Shown: one piece after another, positions 25,004-36,723 of the stretch | How the letters are laid out: every line of letters starts with the position of its first letter | Position numbering within the stretch: the first letter of the stretch is position 1 | Assembly: GCA_014706295.1 (NCBI GenBank) | Contig: JACSVZ010000008.1 | Span: forward strand, 1,550,001-1,614,000 | DNA length: 64,000 bases | Source of the DNA: Lycocorax pyrrhopterus obiensis | Lineage: Eukaryota; Chordata; Aves; Passeriformes; Paradisaeidae | Direction of reading: 5' to 3' | Notes under the pieces: model-generated | Databases searched by the model: none | Seen by the model: the letters and a program-made list of their open reading frames with translations, nothing else | What the model was told of the DNA's origin: nothing | Program-made: the position numbers and the translations under genes

Positions 25004-25383
25004 GTGGGAAGATGGGACATGACAAAGAGCCCACGCTCACAAAAAGGAGGATGGGATGGGGAATTCTTTACATCCTTCCCAAGAATTCTGTGTTATTTTG
25101 TCAGGATATGCAGGAGGATCACAGAGAGTATCCCAGCAGGATGTTTTGCTTGGATATCAGGCTCTAATCCAGTTTTTGTTACAGCATGGCCAAGCCTGTA
25201 ATCCCTTAAACCAGATTTTTAAGTACAGCTCCATCAAAGCTATTTCTGTTTTTATTTTGACGTGCCACGGGCTCGCACCACGTGGCACTCATGGGACTTT
25301 TCATATCAGTGAGTATTTTTTTCTTGTAATCCTGCTAATTAATCTGAGCTTTAGCTGATCTCCAAAGGTTTGATAATGGCAGT

Positions 25384-25715
25384 TATAGAATGATAGAATG
25401 GCTTGGGTTGGAAGGGACCTCAAAGCCCATCCAGTGCCACCCCTGCCATGGGCAGGGACACCTTCCACTGTCCCAGGCTGCTCCAAGCCCCAATGTCCAA
25501 CCTGGCCTTGGGCACTGCCAGGGATCCAGGGGCAGCCACAGCTGCTCTGGGCACCCTGTGCCAGGGCCTGCCCACCCTCCCAGGGAACAATTCCTCCCCA
25601 ATATCCCATCTAAACTTCTCTGTTTCAGTTTGAAGCCATTCCCCCTTGCCTTGTCACTACATGCTCTTATAAAAAGTCCCTCTCCAGGTTTCTCACAGGC
25701 TCCAGCCCTGGAATT
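25384..25715 (-). mobile_element. CR1 LINE fragment, type 1
   Basis: Reverse-sense tail TATAGAATGATAGAATGGCT. Full type 1 block to CAATATCCCATCTAAACTTC, then a diverged continuation. Confidence 0.92.
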
Positions 25716-25749
25716 CCCTCCTGCTTGTCCAGACGAGGCGGGATTTCAC

Positions 25750-25797
25750 CTCGATGATCTTAGAGATCTTTTCCAGCCTTAAGGATACTGTGATTCA
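25750..25797 (+). mobile_element. CR1 LINE 3' end, very short
   Basis: CTCGATGATCTTAGAGATCT TTTCCAGCCTTAAGG and a GTGATTC tail, in the opposite orientation to the copy just before it. Confidence 0.75.
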
Positions 25798-25904
25798 CTG
25801 CAGCAGCTTTACTTCTCCACACTTTCTTGCAGACTTCTGGTGCACCCACAAGGCTTGGCATTACCACAAGGCTGAAATATTAATATTAATGTTATTCCAC
25901 TTAC

Positions 25905-26014
25905 CCTCTTCATTCCCTGACACAATGGAGTACACGACTGTCTGGTTCAAGGCGGCCGCAGTGACAACGGCGACCACGGTTCCCTTCGGGGCACTTTCAC
26001 TCACTGGGGGGGGT
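25905..26014 (-). CDS. PCDH15: PCDH15 exon: first half of EC10
   Basis: 110 nt: one base completing the previous Arg codon, 36 codons, and one base (G) of the next Asp codon. The acceptor is ccctctgcag and the donor is GAAGAGG followed by gtaagt. The peptide starts [17 protein letters not shown], with VSE as the XEX motif facing EC11. It continues [18 protein letters not shown]. The DxD motif that would complete a calcium site with EC9 is absent, replaced by ALNQT, which is also a sequon. The exon is not a multiple of three, so skipping it alone would shift the frame. Inverted CR1 copies lie on both sides. Confidence 0.94.
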
Positions 26015-26606
26015 CTGCAGAGGGGAACAGAAGGATCTGTGTTACATTCCTGACCAGCTCATTATTGACAATTATTCCTCGGGTTAGTATTTCCACCATC
26101 TATTAGGCTGCCAAAGGATCTGTTATTAGGGAAAACCATAGTAAAAAGGAAAATGTTCAACCTTTCAAAGCGCAAAACCCGCTGAGAAGTCCAACAGACA
26201 AGAGGTGGCAACATAAAGATCTAATGGTTCTTGGACGTGAGAAATGGGAAAGCAGGGAATAATGAGGAGAAACAAGAACCACCCCAGCCTGAAAAACGGG
26301 AAGTAAAAGACAAAATAGATCTTTTATAAATACGTTTTATATAGATCTATAGATTTCTTTTATAACAGATCTTGAATATATTCAGGTCTACTAAGAAAAC
26401 TCAGTAATCGCTCAGAAAACCACGCAGGAAAATTCATTCATGGGTAAAATTCCGTGCCTTAAGCAAGAATCACTTTGGGGCCACCTCCATGGGAATTTCC
26501 ACTCTTCACAAAGATCCAAAAATTTTCCTGCCAACACATTTTGGTACTAAAACCCAAGATGCCTTTCAGGAAATGAACTGCAACGCAAGGCTACCCAAAC
26601 ACTGCG

Positions 26607-26800
26607 AGGGTGGGCAGGCACTGGCACAGGATGCCCAGAGAAGCTGGGGCTGCCCCTGGATCCCTGGCAGTGTCCAAGGCCAGGTTGGACATTGGGGCTT
26701 GGAGCAGCCTGGGACAGTGGAAGGTGTCCCTGCCCATGGCAGGGGTGGCACTGGGTGGGCTTTGAGGCCCTTTGAACCCAAACCATTCCATGACTCTGTG
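26607..26800 (+). mobile_element. CR1 LINE fragment, type 1
   Basis: From GGGTGGGCAGGCACTGGCAC to TTTGAGGCCCTTTGAACCC and a CCATGACTCTGTG tail. It shares the variant CCCTTTGAACCC with the copy at 30608-30788. Confidence 0.92.
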
Positions 26801-27179
26801 CTGATGTCTTTAAACCACAAATCCAAACAATTTCAATGAGGAGAAGTGAGAGTGAAGAGTGAAGAGAATGAGAGAGAAGGGAAGGAGGACCTCAAATCCT
26901 CCTCCTCAGATTTTCCTCATGGCAAGCAAAGGTTGAATTCATGCTTCAAACTCTTCAAAATAAATTTAAAAGGAATATTTGGCACTCATCCATGAATGCA
27001 GATGGATTTTTATTAATGCATTATGCAGATACTTTCAATTTTCAAAAACTACACTCATTGATAGATAACAAGACAAACACCAGATGAGGACCAGCTCAGA
27101 GAGGCTCCTGATCCTGCAGATCAGTTGTGCACTGATCTTCAAAACTCTGGACAATATCTATGCTTAATTCCAGGGAATA

Positions 27180-27312
27180 TCATGGAGGTATTGGAGGAAC
27201 AAATGGCACCTGGGGACATGGTCTAGTGGTGGCCCTGCCAGTGCTGGGGGAACAGCTGCATTTCATGAACTCAGGGGTCTTTTCAGGCTTAAATAATTCT
27301 ATGATTCCATGA
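27180..27312 (+). mobile_element. CR1 LINE fragment, diverged 3' end
   Basis: CACCTGGGGACATGGTCTAG TGGTGGCC, then TTTTCAGGCTTAAATAATTC with an ATTCTATGATTCCATG tail. Confidence 0.85.
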
Positions 27313-27394
27313 ACATTTGATCCCTTTCCCCTTTCATCTTCCAGGTGGTTTTCAAATCCTCCACCCCACACCTCATTTTCCCATTCTAAGGGCA

Positions 27395-27556
27395 GGGAAT
27401 GGGCACAGCCCCAAGGCTGCCAGAGCTCCAGGAGCGTTGGGACAACGCTCTCAGGGACAAGGTGGGATTGCTGGGGTGTCTGTGCAGGGCCAAGTGTTGG
27501 ACTGGATGATCCTTGTGTGTCCCTTCCAACTCAAGATATTCCATGATTATATGAAA
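27395..27556 (+). mobile_element. CR1 LINE fragment, subfamily as at 5204
   Basis: GGGCACAGCCCCAAGGCTGC, GGACAACGCTCTCAGGGAC, then TGGACTGGATGATCCTTGTG and a CCATGATTATATG tail. Confidence 0.85.
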
Positions 27557-27585
27557 GTTGGAACCCCAGGACACAATCCCAACTA

Positions 27586-28209
27586 TTGAGCCCAAACTTT
27601 TCCCATCAAGTAGTGGCCAATCTTCCTTTGAACTCTGCCTCACAAACAATGAATATTGCTTTGAACATCCTAGAAAAATTTCCAGATACTGAATACATGG
27701 AATTAAGGTTTGGATCATGCAATGTAACAGTGATCTCCTCTTTTTTTTCACTGACGGAAAAATCCCTTTTACTCAAACACACGTGCACGGAGCAGATCCC
27801 TCTGCTCCAACCGTTCTGCGTCAGTGGTTGGAATAAAATTCCTTGTTGCTCCTTGAGCTCTAAAACCATTGCTATGAAAAGCTTTTTAATGCGCATTTTA
27901 CCAATGCAAATGTTAATCTCAGGGATTAAAAAGCTGCCAAAAGTCAGAGAAAGAGGGAAAAACAGGGGAAAAAAGCTGCCAAGGCTGGAGGCGTTTGAAG
28001 CTGGAGTTCTTTTGATGAGGTCAGAGAGGAAAATACCCTTTTTATGCTGCTTTATAGATGATGTTGTTTTCTTAATCTTCTGTAGGGGTGGGAGCGGAAC
28101 AAAAGCCCCACATTTCATTCCCAGCGCAATTCCAGGATATTCCTGCAGTGGGAAGGGCCTTGTAGCTCCCTCTGCCAGTGCTGAATCCAATGGATTGACA
28201 AATCAATAA
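27586..28209. other. Stretch open on both strands, no recognised product
   Basis: A plus frame of 207 codons and a minus frame of 194 codons (27606-28190) overlap outside any repeat I recognise. Neither shows a domain, signal peptide, cadherin motif or flanking splice sites that fit PCDH15 phases. Most likely low stop density by chance. Listed because it is the longest non-repeat open stretch. Confidence 0.3.
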
Positions 28210-28544
28210 TAATTAGTGAGAAGTTTTGTGGCTGCTCTGCAGGGAGAGGGCAGACCCCTTTCTTAGGGAATAAATTCCTTATTTTCCAATGTTTGAATGA
28301 CTAAGATGGAAAATGGCGCTTTTTTCCCCACATATTATTTGGAGGTGTTTTAGGGCACAGGCAAAGGTGGTTTTATGCCATAATTCTGCATTACCAGATG
28401 ATAAAAGATGGAATTTTTGTGGGAAGAGGAGAGCGGGAGAATCCAGCCCAAAGCACCCAGAAAAGGATTGGAAAACCCCCACGGGAGTGGAAGGGAATTG
28501 CTGTGAGCTCAACACCACTGGGGGGCAGGGAGGGTGGAGGGGTT

Positions 28545-28960
28545 GGTGTGTCACTGTCACCTCAGTGGGACTGGTGTGTCACTGTCACAGAGCTGGGATT
28601 GGTGTGTCACTGTCACCTCAATGGGATTGGTGTGTCACTGTCACCTCAGTGGTATTGGTGTGTCACTGTCACCCAGCTGGGATTAGTGTGTCACTGTCAC
28701 CTCAATGGTGTTGGTGTGTCACTGTCACAGAGCTGGGATTGGTGTGTCACTGTCACCTCAATGGGATTGGCGTGTCACTGTCACCCAGGTGGGATTGGTG
28801 TGTCACTGTCACAGAGCTGGGATTGGCGTGTCACTGTCACCCAGGTGGGATTGGTGTGTCACTGTCACCTCAATGGCATTGGTGTGTCACTGTCACCCAG
28901 CTGGGACTGGTGTGTCACTGTCACCTGGGCAGGGCTGGTGTGTCCCTGCCTCCCAGCCCA
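28545..28960. repeat. 28-bp minisatellite, about 14 units
   Basis: The core GGTGTGTCACTGTCAC recurs every 28 bp, followed by one of three 12-bp variants: CTCAATGGGATT, AGAGCTGGGATT or CCAGCTGGGATT. The order is mixed rather than in blocks. The last units decay (TCACCTGGGCAGGG, TGTCCCTGCC). The unit has no stop codon in the three plus frames, which explains the long open frames across it. Confidence 0.95.
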
Positions 28961-28967
28961 GTGCTGA

Positions 28968-29405
28968 TTCCATGGAACCAGAGTTGTTGAGGTTGGAAAA
29001 ACCTCCAAGGTCATCGAGTCCAACCATCAACCAGCAGCACCCCGCTCACCACTAATCGTGTCCCCAAGTGCCACATCCACACAGTTCATGAACACCTCCA
29101 GGGATGGGCACTCCAAAGCTCCCTGGGCAGCCCCTGCCAAGGCCTGAGCACCCTTTCCATGCAGAAATTCCTGCTGCTGTCCAACCTGAGCCTCCCCTGG
29201 CCCAGCCTGAGGCCGTTTCCCCTTGTCCTGTCCCTGTTCCCTGGGAGCAGAGCCCGACCCCCCCCGGCTGCCCCCTCCTGTCAGGGAGTTGTGCAGAGCC
29301 ACAAGGTCCCCCCTGAGCCTCCTTTGCTCCAGGCCGAGCCCCTTTCCCAGCTCCCTCAGCCGCTCCTGGGGCTCCAGCCCCTTCCCAGCTCCGTTCCCTG
29401 CCCTG
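28968..29405 (-). mobile_element. CR1 LINE fragment, type 2
   Basis: Reverse-sense tail TTCCATGGAACCAGAGTTGT, then the type 2 body from GGGCACTCCAAAGCTCCC to CCTTCCCAGCTCCGTTCCC. It directly adjoins the 28-bp minisatellite. Confidence 0.92.
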
Positions 29406-30607
29406 GAATTGCTTTGAAATATTTGAAATATTTCCAATGAAATGGTTCCTTTCAGAGCTTCTGAACTCACCGCTTCTCCAAGCTGTGATTTCTGATTCCT
29501 CCCCAAGACTCACACACCCAGGATCCACATCCATCCCATCCCTGGATAGAAGAAGGTCCCTCGCAATAAATGATAATCCATCTGCACCCCATAAATCTTA
29601 CGGATAAACCACAATTAAGACCCACTTTAATCCCCATCCCACCTCAGCCTTATCCCGAGTTTTAATCTTTCCTTCTCCACACAACCACCCTTTGACCAGG
29701 ACAATTTGAATCTATTCCCAGACCATTGTTTCATCCATTTCCATGGAATTTTTTTCCATAACCATCCCAGCAATGCGGCATTTCGGCCGTTTGATTCACT
29801 TTAACTTTTCCACAGGAATAACAAATGGTATCTTGGGAGCATCCAGGATGGGATGGAGACCAGGAGAGACCCCACTGATTCCTCTGAGTATGAAACCACA
29901 AAATGGGTTTGTCCCTCAGGAAATAAACAAAGTAACCACAAAGAAGAACAGGATTAAAATAAAGTCATTATTTGTGCACAAAAATACTGAGATTAAATAC
30001 AAATTAAAAAAAAATCTTTGAATTTGCTATATCTTAATTATCTGTGTCTTGATCAGAGTGGGAAAGGGAGACTGAGCACGTCTCAAATACATTGCAGGGC
30101 ACAACTATGGGAAGTGTCCAAGTGAAATGTTAACTTTTCCTCTCTACTTTTCTGCTTCTTCTTTTTCCCTGTGCTAAACACATCACTCCCAGCCCTTTTT
30201 CAATTTGCCTGATAGCCAATATGCTTCAAATTCACCATGAAACTTGCCTATCTCCAAAAGCATGAACACGAGATTTAATAAAAAATTAAATTTCAAGCCA
30301 GCAAACCCAATAATAATTTGGAAAATTGGTTTAGTGCTAAAGCTTAATAGTGGGATGTGTATGGACTCCATATGAGCCACTTCAGTCAGCTTGACTTTGT
30401 GAATGTTACACTTTACATCTGTTTCTGTAGAATATTAGAATACAAAATATTTTCATGTATTTATATTTTTCTTGATGGAGGTCCATAAAAATCGCTCAGA
30501 AATTAAGTTTTGGTGTTGCTTAATTACATTGCTCGCCTCAACTTGATTAACATTGAGGGTATTTTTATTCCATTTTTTGAGGAATTTTTATTCCCATTTT
30601 TATTCTT

Positions 30608-30788
30608 AGGGTGGTGAGAGGGTCAGAGGAGCTATGGCTGCCCCTGGATCCCTGGCAGTGCCCAAGGCCAGGCTGGACATTGGGGCTTGGAGCAGCCTGG
30701 GACAGTGGAAGGTGTCCCTGCCCATGGCAGGGGTGGCACTGGATGGGCTTTGAGGCCCTTTGAACCCAAACCAGTCTGAATTCCATGA
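30608..30788 (+). mobile_element. CR1 LINE fragment, type 1
   Basis: From AGAGGAGCTATGGCTGCCCC to CCCTTTGAACCCAAACCAG and a TTCCATG tail. Confidence 0.92.
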
Positions 30789-32182
30789 TCCCCATGGCAG
30801 CTCTTTTAATCCTTTCACCAGCACATTAAAACTACCCTGGCTTCCTGCCCTTGCTCAAAAAAAGAGAGACCTGGACACATTTCAGAGCAACAATCCATCA
30901 TTTTATCAAGTTTTTGCTTTCCTAGTAACTACCTGAACAGCCTGTCCCAGAAAATGGTAATTTTTTTTCTGGAAAAGAATATTTTCATCTTAATTAGACA
31001 TATTTATCGAGCAGGTTATCTTCAGGGTGTCACATATTCCTTCCTGGCCTTGATATCCTGCCTTTCTGTCTCAATTCCCAGATTGGCTGGAGGCACTCTG
31101 ACCTTCCCATGGTATTTATCTCCAAAACAAATGACAAGGGAGTCTGGACATGGCTCCAGTGATCCTGTCTTAACCTATTGTTTTTTAATCCAAATGTCAG
31201 CTTTTGCTCTCCTGATCTCTCTGTGTTTATCTTATGCCTCCAATCTTCCCAAATTCAGCCTGAGGGCATGAAGGAATATTCCTGTCAGGATTCTGCAGAA
31301 GCCAAAAAAAAGGGAGGGAAAAATTCCCACCAAGCACGACGTAGGGCACAGCCGCACACCTGGACTGGTCAGACTGACGGGATAAATTCCAAAGATAACA
31401 CACTGCTGGAAGCCAAGAGAGTTTAATACTAAAATTATGGATCATTTCAATTCCATACCCACGCCCCCAGAGTGATTTATTCCTACATTCCATTAACACG
31501 GTGTTGGGAGCTCTGAGCCTCAGCCTCTCCAAGCACAGATTCCCTGCCTGGATCTGGCTCCCTGTGCTTTCCTCTTCCCCAGGAAACATCTCACCATAAC
31601 ATTTCTTTGAAAAATAATTCCTAAAATTCCAGTTTCCTTTTCATTTGGTATGAAGAAGCACAGGATTTTAATAAAATGCAATGCAGCACTACTAACACAA
31701 GGAAAAGTAGGGGGAAAAGGATCTTTTTCCTGTAATCATCTGGTAATCATCATTCCCTAATTTTTCCATGGCAAATCCTGCTTCAGTACCTGCTGGAGAA
31801 ATAATTTAATTTAACTTTACGACCATATTTGCTATTTTTTATTACAAACCAAATAAAGTACCAGCAGAAAATCACTCTAAGCCAGTGATTCCAAAGGGAA
31901 AATCACACGTACTTTCCCGAATCCAAGCTGCCACTGATGTGAGATGCAAATTCCAAATGTATGCTGGAAGCTCCAGCTTAAGTGTGAGGAAAACAACGAC
32001 TGCTTTTATCCCTACATCTCAAAAATGCTGCACCTAAAATGTTGTCCATGGTCTTTCCTTGATAAAATGCAAATTCCATTCTGGGAAAGGTGGGAAAAGC
32101 AGTGGTAGGACCTGGATATGCTGGGAAGAGGATGATTGAAATGGATGCTCTGAATCTACCAGCATTAAACAAAACATTCTGA

Positions 32183-32232
32183 GGGACAAAACACTTTTGA
32201 GGGACAAAACACTTTTGAGGGACAAAAGTAAT
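32183..32232. repeat. 18-bp tandem repeat, just under three units
   Basis: GAGGGACAAAACACTTTT occurs twice and is followed by a third partial GAGGGACAAAA. Confidence 0.85.
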
Positions 32233-32412
32233 CCCCCCGTGGACTCTGTGACAAGAAGGGGGAAATGATTCTTGAGAGGAAAAAACAATCCATAAGAGGG
32301 GAAAATCCCAGGGAGCTCTGCTAGGAGGGGAAAAGGGAAACTTCAGTCAACAGAGGTTTAAAGAACTGCAGCTCAGGAGCAGCCTGAGGGAAAAGCATCT
32401 AAGGCAGAATTG

Positions 32413-32560
32413 ATACCCTGGCAGTGTCCAAGGCCAGGCTGGACACTGGGGCTTGGAGCAGCCTGGGACAGTGGAAGGTGTCCCTGCCATGGCAGGGGTG
32501 GCACTGGATGGTCTTTAAATCCCTTCCCACCCAAACCATTCCAGAATTCTCTGATTCTCC
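32413..32560 (+). mobile_element. CR1 LINE fragment, type 1
   Basis: From CCTGGCAGTGTCCAAGGCC to AACCATTCCAGAATTCTCTG. Confidence 0.9.
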
Positions 32561-33737
32561 AAGGCCTCAGCCATCCATGGATATTGAGAACAATGGAATA
32601 TCCCGAGTAGGAAAGGACTCCTTCCAATTCCTGAGCTCCAATCCAGAGTGCTGTGGATGCTTTTCCCACCTTTCTGATGGAAGCACCAAATTCCAGAGAT
32701 TGCAGCCATGGAGTGCCACCCCTACCCTCACTGTCGCTGCGCAGGGTTCCCCATTCCCTATTTTCCAATGAGGAAAACTGTCCGAGTGAGCAGCAGGAAA
32801 CCAGAGAACTGGGGAAAATCTCTTGGACTAATTGACTCCTGATACAGCTCCATGGTCTGATTTTGTGAAATCCTTTTGCTTGGATGGTATTTGCCTCCAA
32901 TATGGAAGGATTTAATTGGGTGGAAAACATTACAAGGTCTCTTCCACGGAGGGAGAGCGAGACCCACATGTCCCCAGATCTCCCTTTTTAGGCAGAACAC
33001 ATTTCCACAGCAGCGCTGCTGCTGGGAGAGGAATAAAATTAAATAAAATTCCACACTACATTTACATCGAGTTATGGCCTGGAATTCACAGCTTCCCATA
33101 TTTCCCCATAAAACCTCGGATTGCTGGGCAACTGGACACATCTTTTCCGACAGGTTGGGGAGCCGTAACGCAACACTAACAGAAGCTGTAAGTTTGCAAA
33201 ATTCCCCTTTTCTCCAGCTCTGGAATGGCTGAACACCTGGTTAATGTGCCCACAGGCACTAATTAGGAAGCAATGACGCTCCTCCCAGTTCCCATTCCAT
33301 TCCCTGCTCCAGCAGCACTTTGCTGCCAGCACTGACCTTCCCCTTGCAGAGGATGTGGAATTTATTAATTAACACAATGCCAAAAAGACCCCAAATCCCT
33401 TTCAACTTTTACTGTTTTAAATTGAGGACGTGCTCATAAAGAGGACAGGCTTGCTAAAAATACATCTTTGTATTCAGCTGAGGTTCCAGTCACATCTGCT
33501 CTCCGCTGTTTCGTAGCGCTACTAATTAATATCTGTTAATTAAGAAATGAAAGTGCTGCCGTAAGTCATTGGGAGGTAATGGAAACTTCTGGATTAATTC
33601 CTTGATCCAGAGGTGATCTGAGTGAAGTCAGGACAAAAGAAAGAAGAGCTTGGGAAAGGGGCTCTTTACAGCAGATTTGATTTTCCAGAACAATTGATTT
33701 ATTTGGTTTATTGGGTTTTAACCTTTTTTTTTTGGTT

Positions 33738-33910
33738 GTCCAGAGAAGCTGTGGCTGGCCCTGGATCCCTGCAAGTGTCCCAGGGATGCTGGACAGGGCT
33801 TGGAGCAGCCTGGGATAGTGGAAGGTGTCCCTGCCCATGGCAGGGGTGGAATGAGATGAACTTTAAGGCTTTAAGGTCCCTTCCAACCCAAACCACTCTG
33901 GAATTCCATG
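33738..33910 (+). mobile_element. CR1 LINE fragment, type 1, diverged
   Basis: TGTCCAGAGAAGCTGTGGCT to GGTCCCTTCCAACCCAAACC and TGGAATTCCATGG. It has small internal deletions and a duplicated CTTTAAGG. Confidence 0.9.
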
Positions 33911-34512
33911 GTGCTCTTGCCAAAGATTGTTTTGCTGGCACAGAGCAGCATGAGATCAAAGCCAGCATTAAAAACTTCAATAAATTGTGTGAATTGTCAC
34001 TGTTTGGGGCAGGGATGTAAATGTCTCCCTGTCCACACCACCCCGCTGTGCCCCTGCTCCCACGCACAGGCTGGAGACACTGGAAGTGTCCATGTCTTCC
34101 ATCAGTTCTTTGGAAAACCAGCGGAATCCGAGCGACAGCCAACACCCTGCGGGAGATGTGGTGACAAGAGCAGATGTGGAGACGTGGTGACAAGAGCAGC
34201 ATCAGCCGTGCCCTTCCCTGGCACCAAAGGTCAGCCGGGCTCCAAGGCAGCCAATCCATCTCCAATTAAATGCCCACACGCTCCAGCACTTGGATTCTTT
34301 GGGATTTTTGCCTCTTTTCTCCACACTCAGTGTTTTTGTGGAACAATGCTTGGCTTGGAAAACCCTTTGTTTGCCAGGCACTGCTGCTGTCAGCTCTTCC
34401 AGAGTCATCCTTAATATCCATGGCAAGGACAGACAAGGACCCACACTGCTAATGCAGCTCAGCTCCAGGGCTCCACAGGGCAGATCCAGCTGGAGCACTG
34501 GGACCATGCAGG

Positions 34513-34880
34513 GCTCATCGGAGTCATTAAGGCTGGAAAAGCCCTCAAAGGCCATCGTGTCCAGCTGGGAACCCAGCATCGCCCTGTTCCCCACTAACCC
34601 CATCCCCAAGTGCCACATCCACACCTGTTTTGAGCTCTTCCAAGGATGCGGACACCACCCTTGCCCTGGGCAGCCCCTGCCAAGGCCTGAGCACCCTTTC
34701 CATGCAGAAATTCCTGCTGCTGTCCAACCTGAGCCTCCCCTGGCCCAGCCTGAGGCCGTTTCCCCTTGTCCTGTCCCTGTTCCCTGGGAGCAGAGCCCGA
34801 CCCCCCCCCAGCTCCAACCTTTTCCCAGGCAGTTGCAGAGAGTGAGAAGTGCCCCTGCTGCTGCTCTGCTTCTGAGAGGG
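34513..34880 (-). mobile_element. CR1 LINE fragment, type 2, rearranged 5' part
   Basis: Tail side TCGGAGTCATTAAGGCTGG. Type 2 body from GGGCAGCCCCTGCCAAGGCC to GAGCCCGACCCCCCCC. It then departs from the sister copies into CAGCTCCAACCTTTTCCCAG. Confidence 0.9.
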
Positions 34881-35439
34881 AGTGAACGCTGGGATGAGGA
34901 ACATCCCAAATCCCGCCTGGCCTCCTCTTGCCAGTCCCCTCCAGAAGAGCCAAGGGTGCAGCAGATCCCCTCTGATGGACTTTAGGGGGGGAACTCTCGC
35001 AGCCATTAGGAAGGAACTGTATTTTATCCCTCACTTATCGTAAATCAACTGCTCCACTCTCTATTTTCTGGCTCTCAGAGCCCTCAGCTGCCCTTTGCTG
35101 TTTGATATGGAGAGCACAGCAGCGTTTAGAAGCCTCCAGAATGATTTACAATCCAAACAAAGAAGGTGGGGGGTAAAGAGACCAATTAATTTGCCCCAAA
35201 TGATGCAACAATGCAGAGGGAGAGCCAGTGAATAAACATCAATCTCTGCCTTCATCCACTTGACTGCTGTCTGCTCTGGAAGTCACTCTAAGACATGGAT
35301 AAAGCTCAATCAAAGCCTCCCTGGGTGTGAAGAGGGCTCCAAGCAGGGCTGGCGTTCCTCTGGCAGAGCTGCCAGGCTCCGCAGCTCAGCTCAAGGCACA
35401 GTGGCACTTTCATCTCCCTTTCTGCTCATGCCATCTGCT

Positions 35440-35455
35440 CTCTCTCTCTCTATTT
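35440..35455. repeat. (CT)n microsatellite
   Basis: Short run CTCTCTCTCTCTCTA. Confidence 0.7.
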
Positions 35456-36225
35456 TGTATTTATTTTTGATTTTGTAGCACAGGCTGCAGCTTTGTTCTG
35501 TAAAACTGCTCAACTGTGACCTTTCCCTAAATACACAGGAAGGAAGTTTGTAAACCAGCTCGAGAACAGCGCTGGAATCAGCCAGATTACGATAATTAGA
35601 CAAGCAAAGATCAATACTAATCCACTCTAAAGCCACTAATTCTCAATCCTTCTGAAATTCTAGCATCCACATCCAGCAGTTTTTCGTTTTACAAGGGGCA
35701 CCATTGCTCTGTGCTGCCTTTTACCCTGAAGATACCCCGTGTCACTGGGCAATGAGGTCCTGTGACACCTGCCAGTTCCAGCCTGCATCACTGCCAACAA
35801 ACCAAACACAAAGCACAGTTTGCAGAGTGTGACAATCCCTGAAAAACTCAGGAATCGACACTAGTCCTGGTCCCGAATATTGGAGAGCCTCAGAGCTGAA
35901 ACAGAAAGTTCTGGGGGTGTTTTTGTTTCATTTTTGACTTTGAAGAAAATAAATAACTGCCTGTGCTGTCCCCAAAAGGTTTTAAGAGCTTCTTAAAACT
36001 GTCTGCAAAGAATTTCCCAGGAAGGGAGCTGTGCTTTGGAAAGGAAACCAGGCTGTCCAGATAATCCTGAAGAGTTCACAGGGACACAAAGATAACCTGG
36101 GTTATTCAGGTGTCATCAAAGGTTATTATGGGCTGCAAGTCACTTTTTACTGCAAGAGACCTTCAAAGTAGTGAAAACACATTCCCAGCTCCTGGGATAA
36201 AACTGGAGCTCAAGGCAGGCTCAGG

Positions 36226-36700
36226 AATCCCAGAATCCCAGAGTGGTTTGGGTTGGAAGGGACCTCAAAAGCCCACCCAGTGCCACCCCTGCCATGGGCA
36301 GGGACACCTTCCACTGTCCCAGGCTGCTCCAAGCCCCAATGTCCAACCTGGCCTTGGACACTGCCAGGTATCCAGGGGCAGCCACAGCTTCTCTGGGCAC
36401 CCTGTGCCAGGGCCTGCCCACCCTCCCAGGGAACAATTCCTTCCCAATATCCCATCTATCCCTGCCCTCTGTCACTCTTAACCCATTCCCTGTGTCCTGT
36501 CCCTCCAGTTCCTGCTGCAGGGTCCCTCTCCAGCTTCCCTGTATCCCTTCAGACCCTGGAAGGAGCTGTGAGCTCTCCACACAACCTTCTCTCCTCCCGG
36601 CTGAGCAGCCCCAGCTCTCCCAGCCTGGCTCCACAGGGGAGGTGCTCCAGTCCCCTCAGCAACTTCTGTGCCCTCTCTGGACCTGCTGCACAGCAAGTTT
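36226..36700 (-). mobile_element. CR1 LINE fragment, type 1
   Basis: Reverse-sense tail AATCCCAGAATCCCAGAGTG, full type 1 block, and the upstream CCTCTCTGGACCTGCTGCAC segment. It ends just before the target site of the miniature LTR element. Confidence 0.93.
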
Positions 36701-36717
36701 GCTCCAACAGACAGCTG

Positions 36718-36723
36718 CCTGCC
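36718..36723. repeat. 6-bp target duplication, left side
   Basis: CCTGCC directly before the left LTR. The same six bases follow the right LTR at 37911-37916. Confidence 0.8.

Larger units (their letters stand above)
24695..25904 (-). other. PCDH15: PCDH15 intron, 1.2 kb, inside EC10
   Basis: Contains CR1 fragments at about 24918-25003 and 25384-25715 (gene orientation) and a short CR1 3' end at 25750-25797 in the opposite orientation. The stretch 25005-25380 shows nothing. Confidence 0.88.

Noticed and set aside
28313..29055. Open frames of 225, 189 and 116 codons reading CHCHxxGIGVSLSP-type repeats
   Set aside because: They are the 28-bp minisatellite read in its three plus frames. The periodic peptide follows from the DNA repeat.
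34202..35034. Open frames of about 235 and 231 codons on opposite strands
   Set aside because: Mostly GC-rich type 2 CR1 sequence, which has few stops in any frame.
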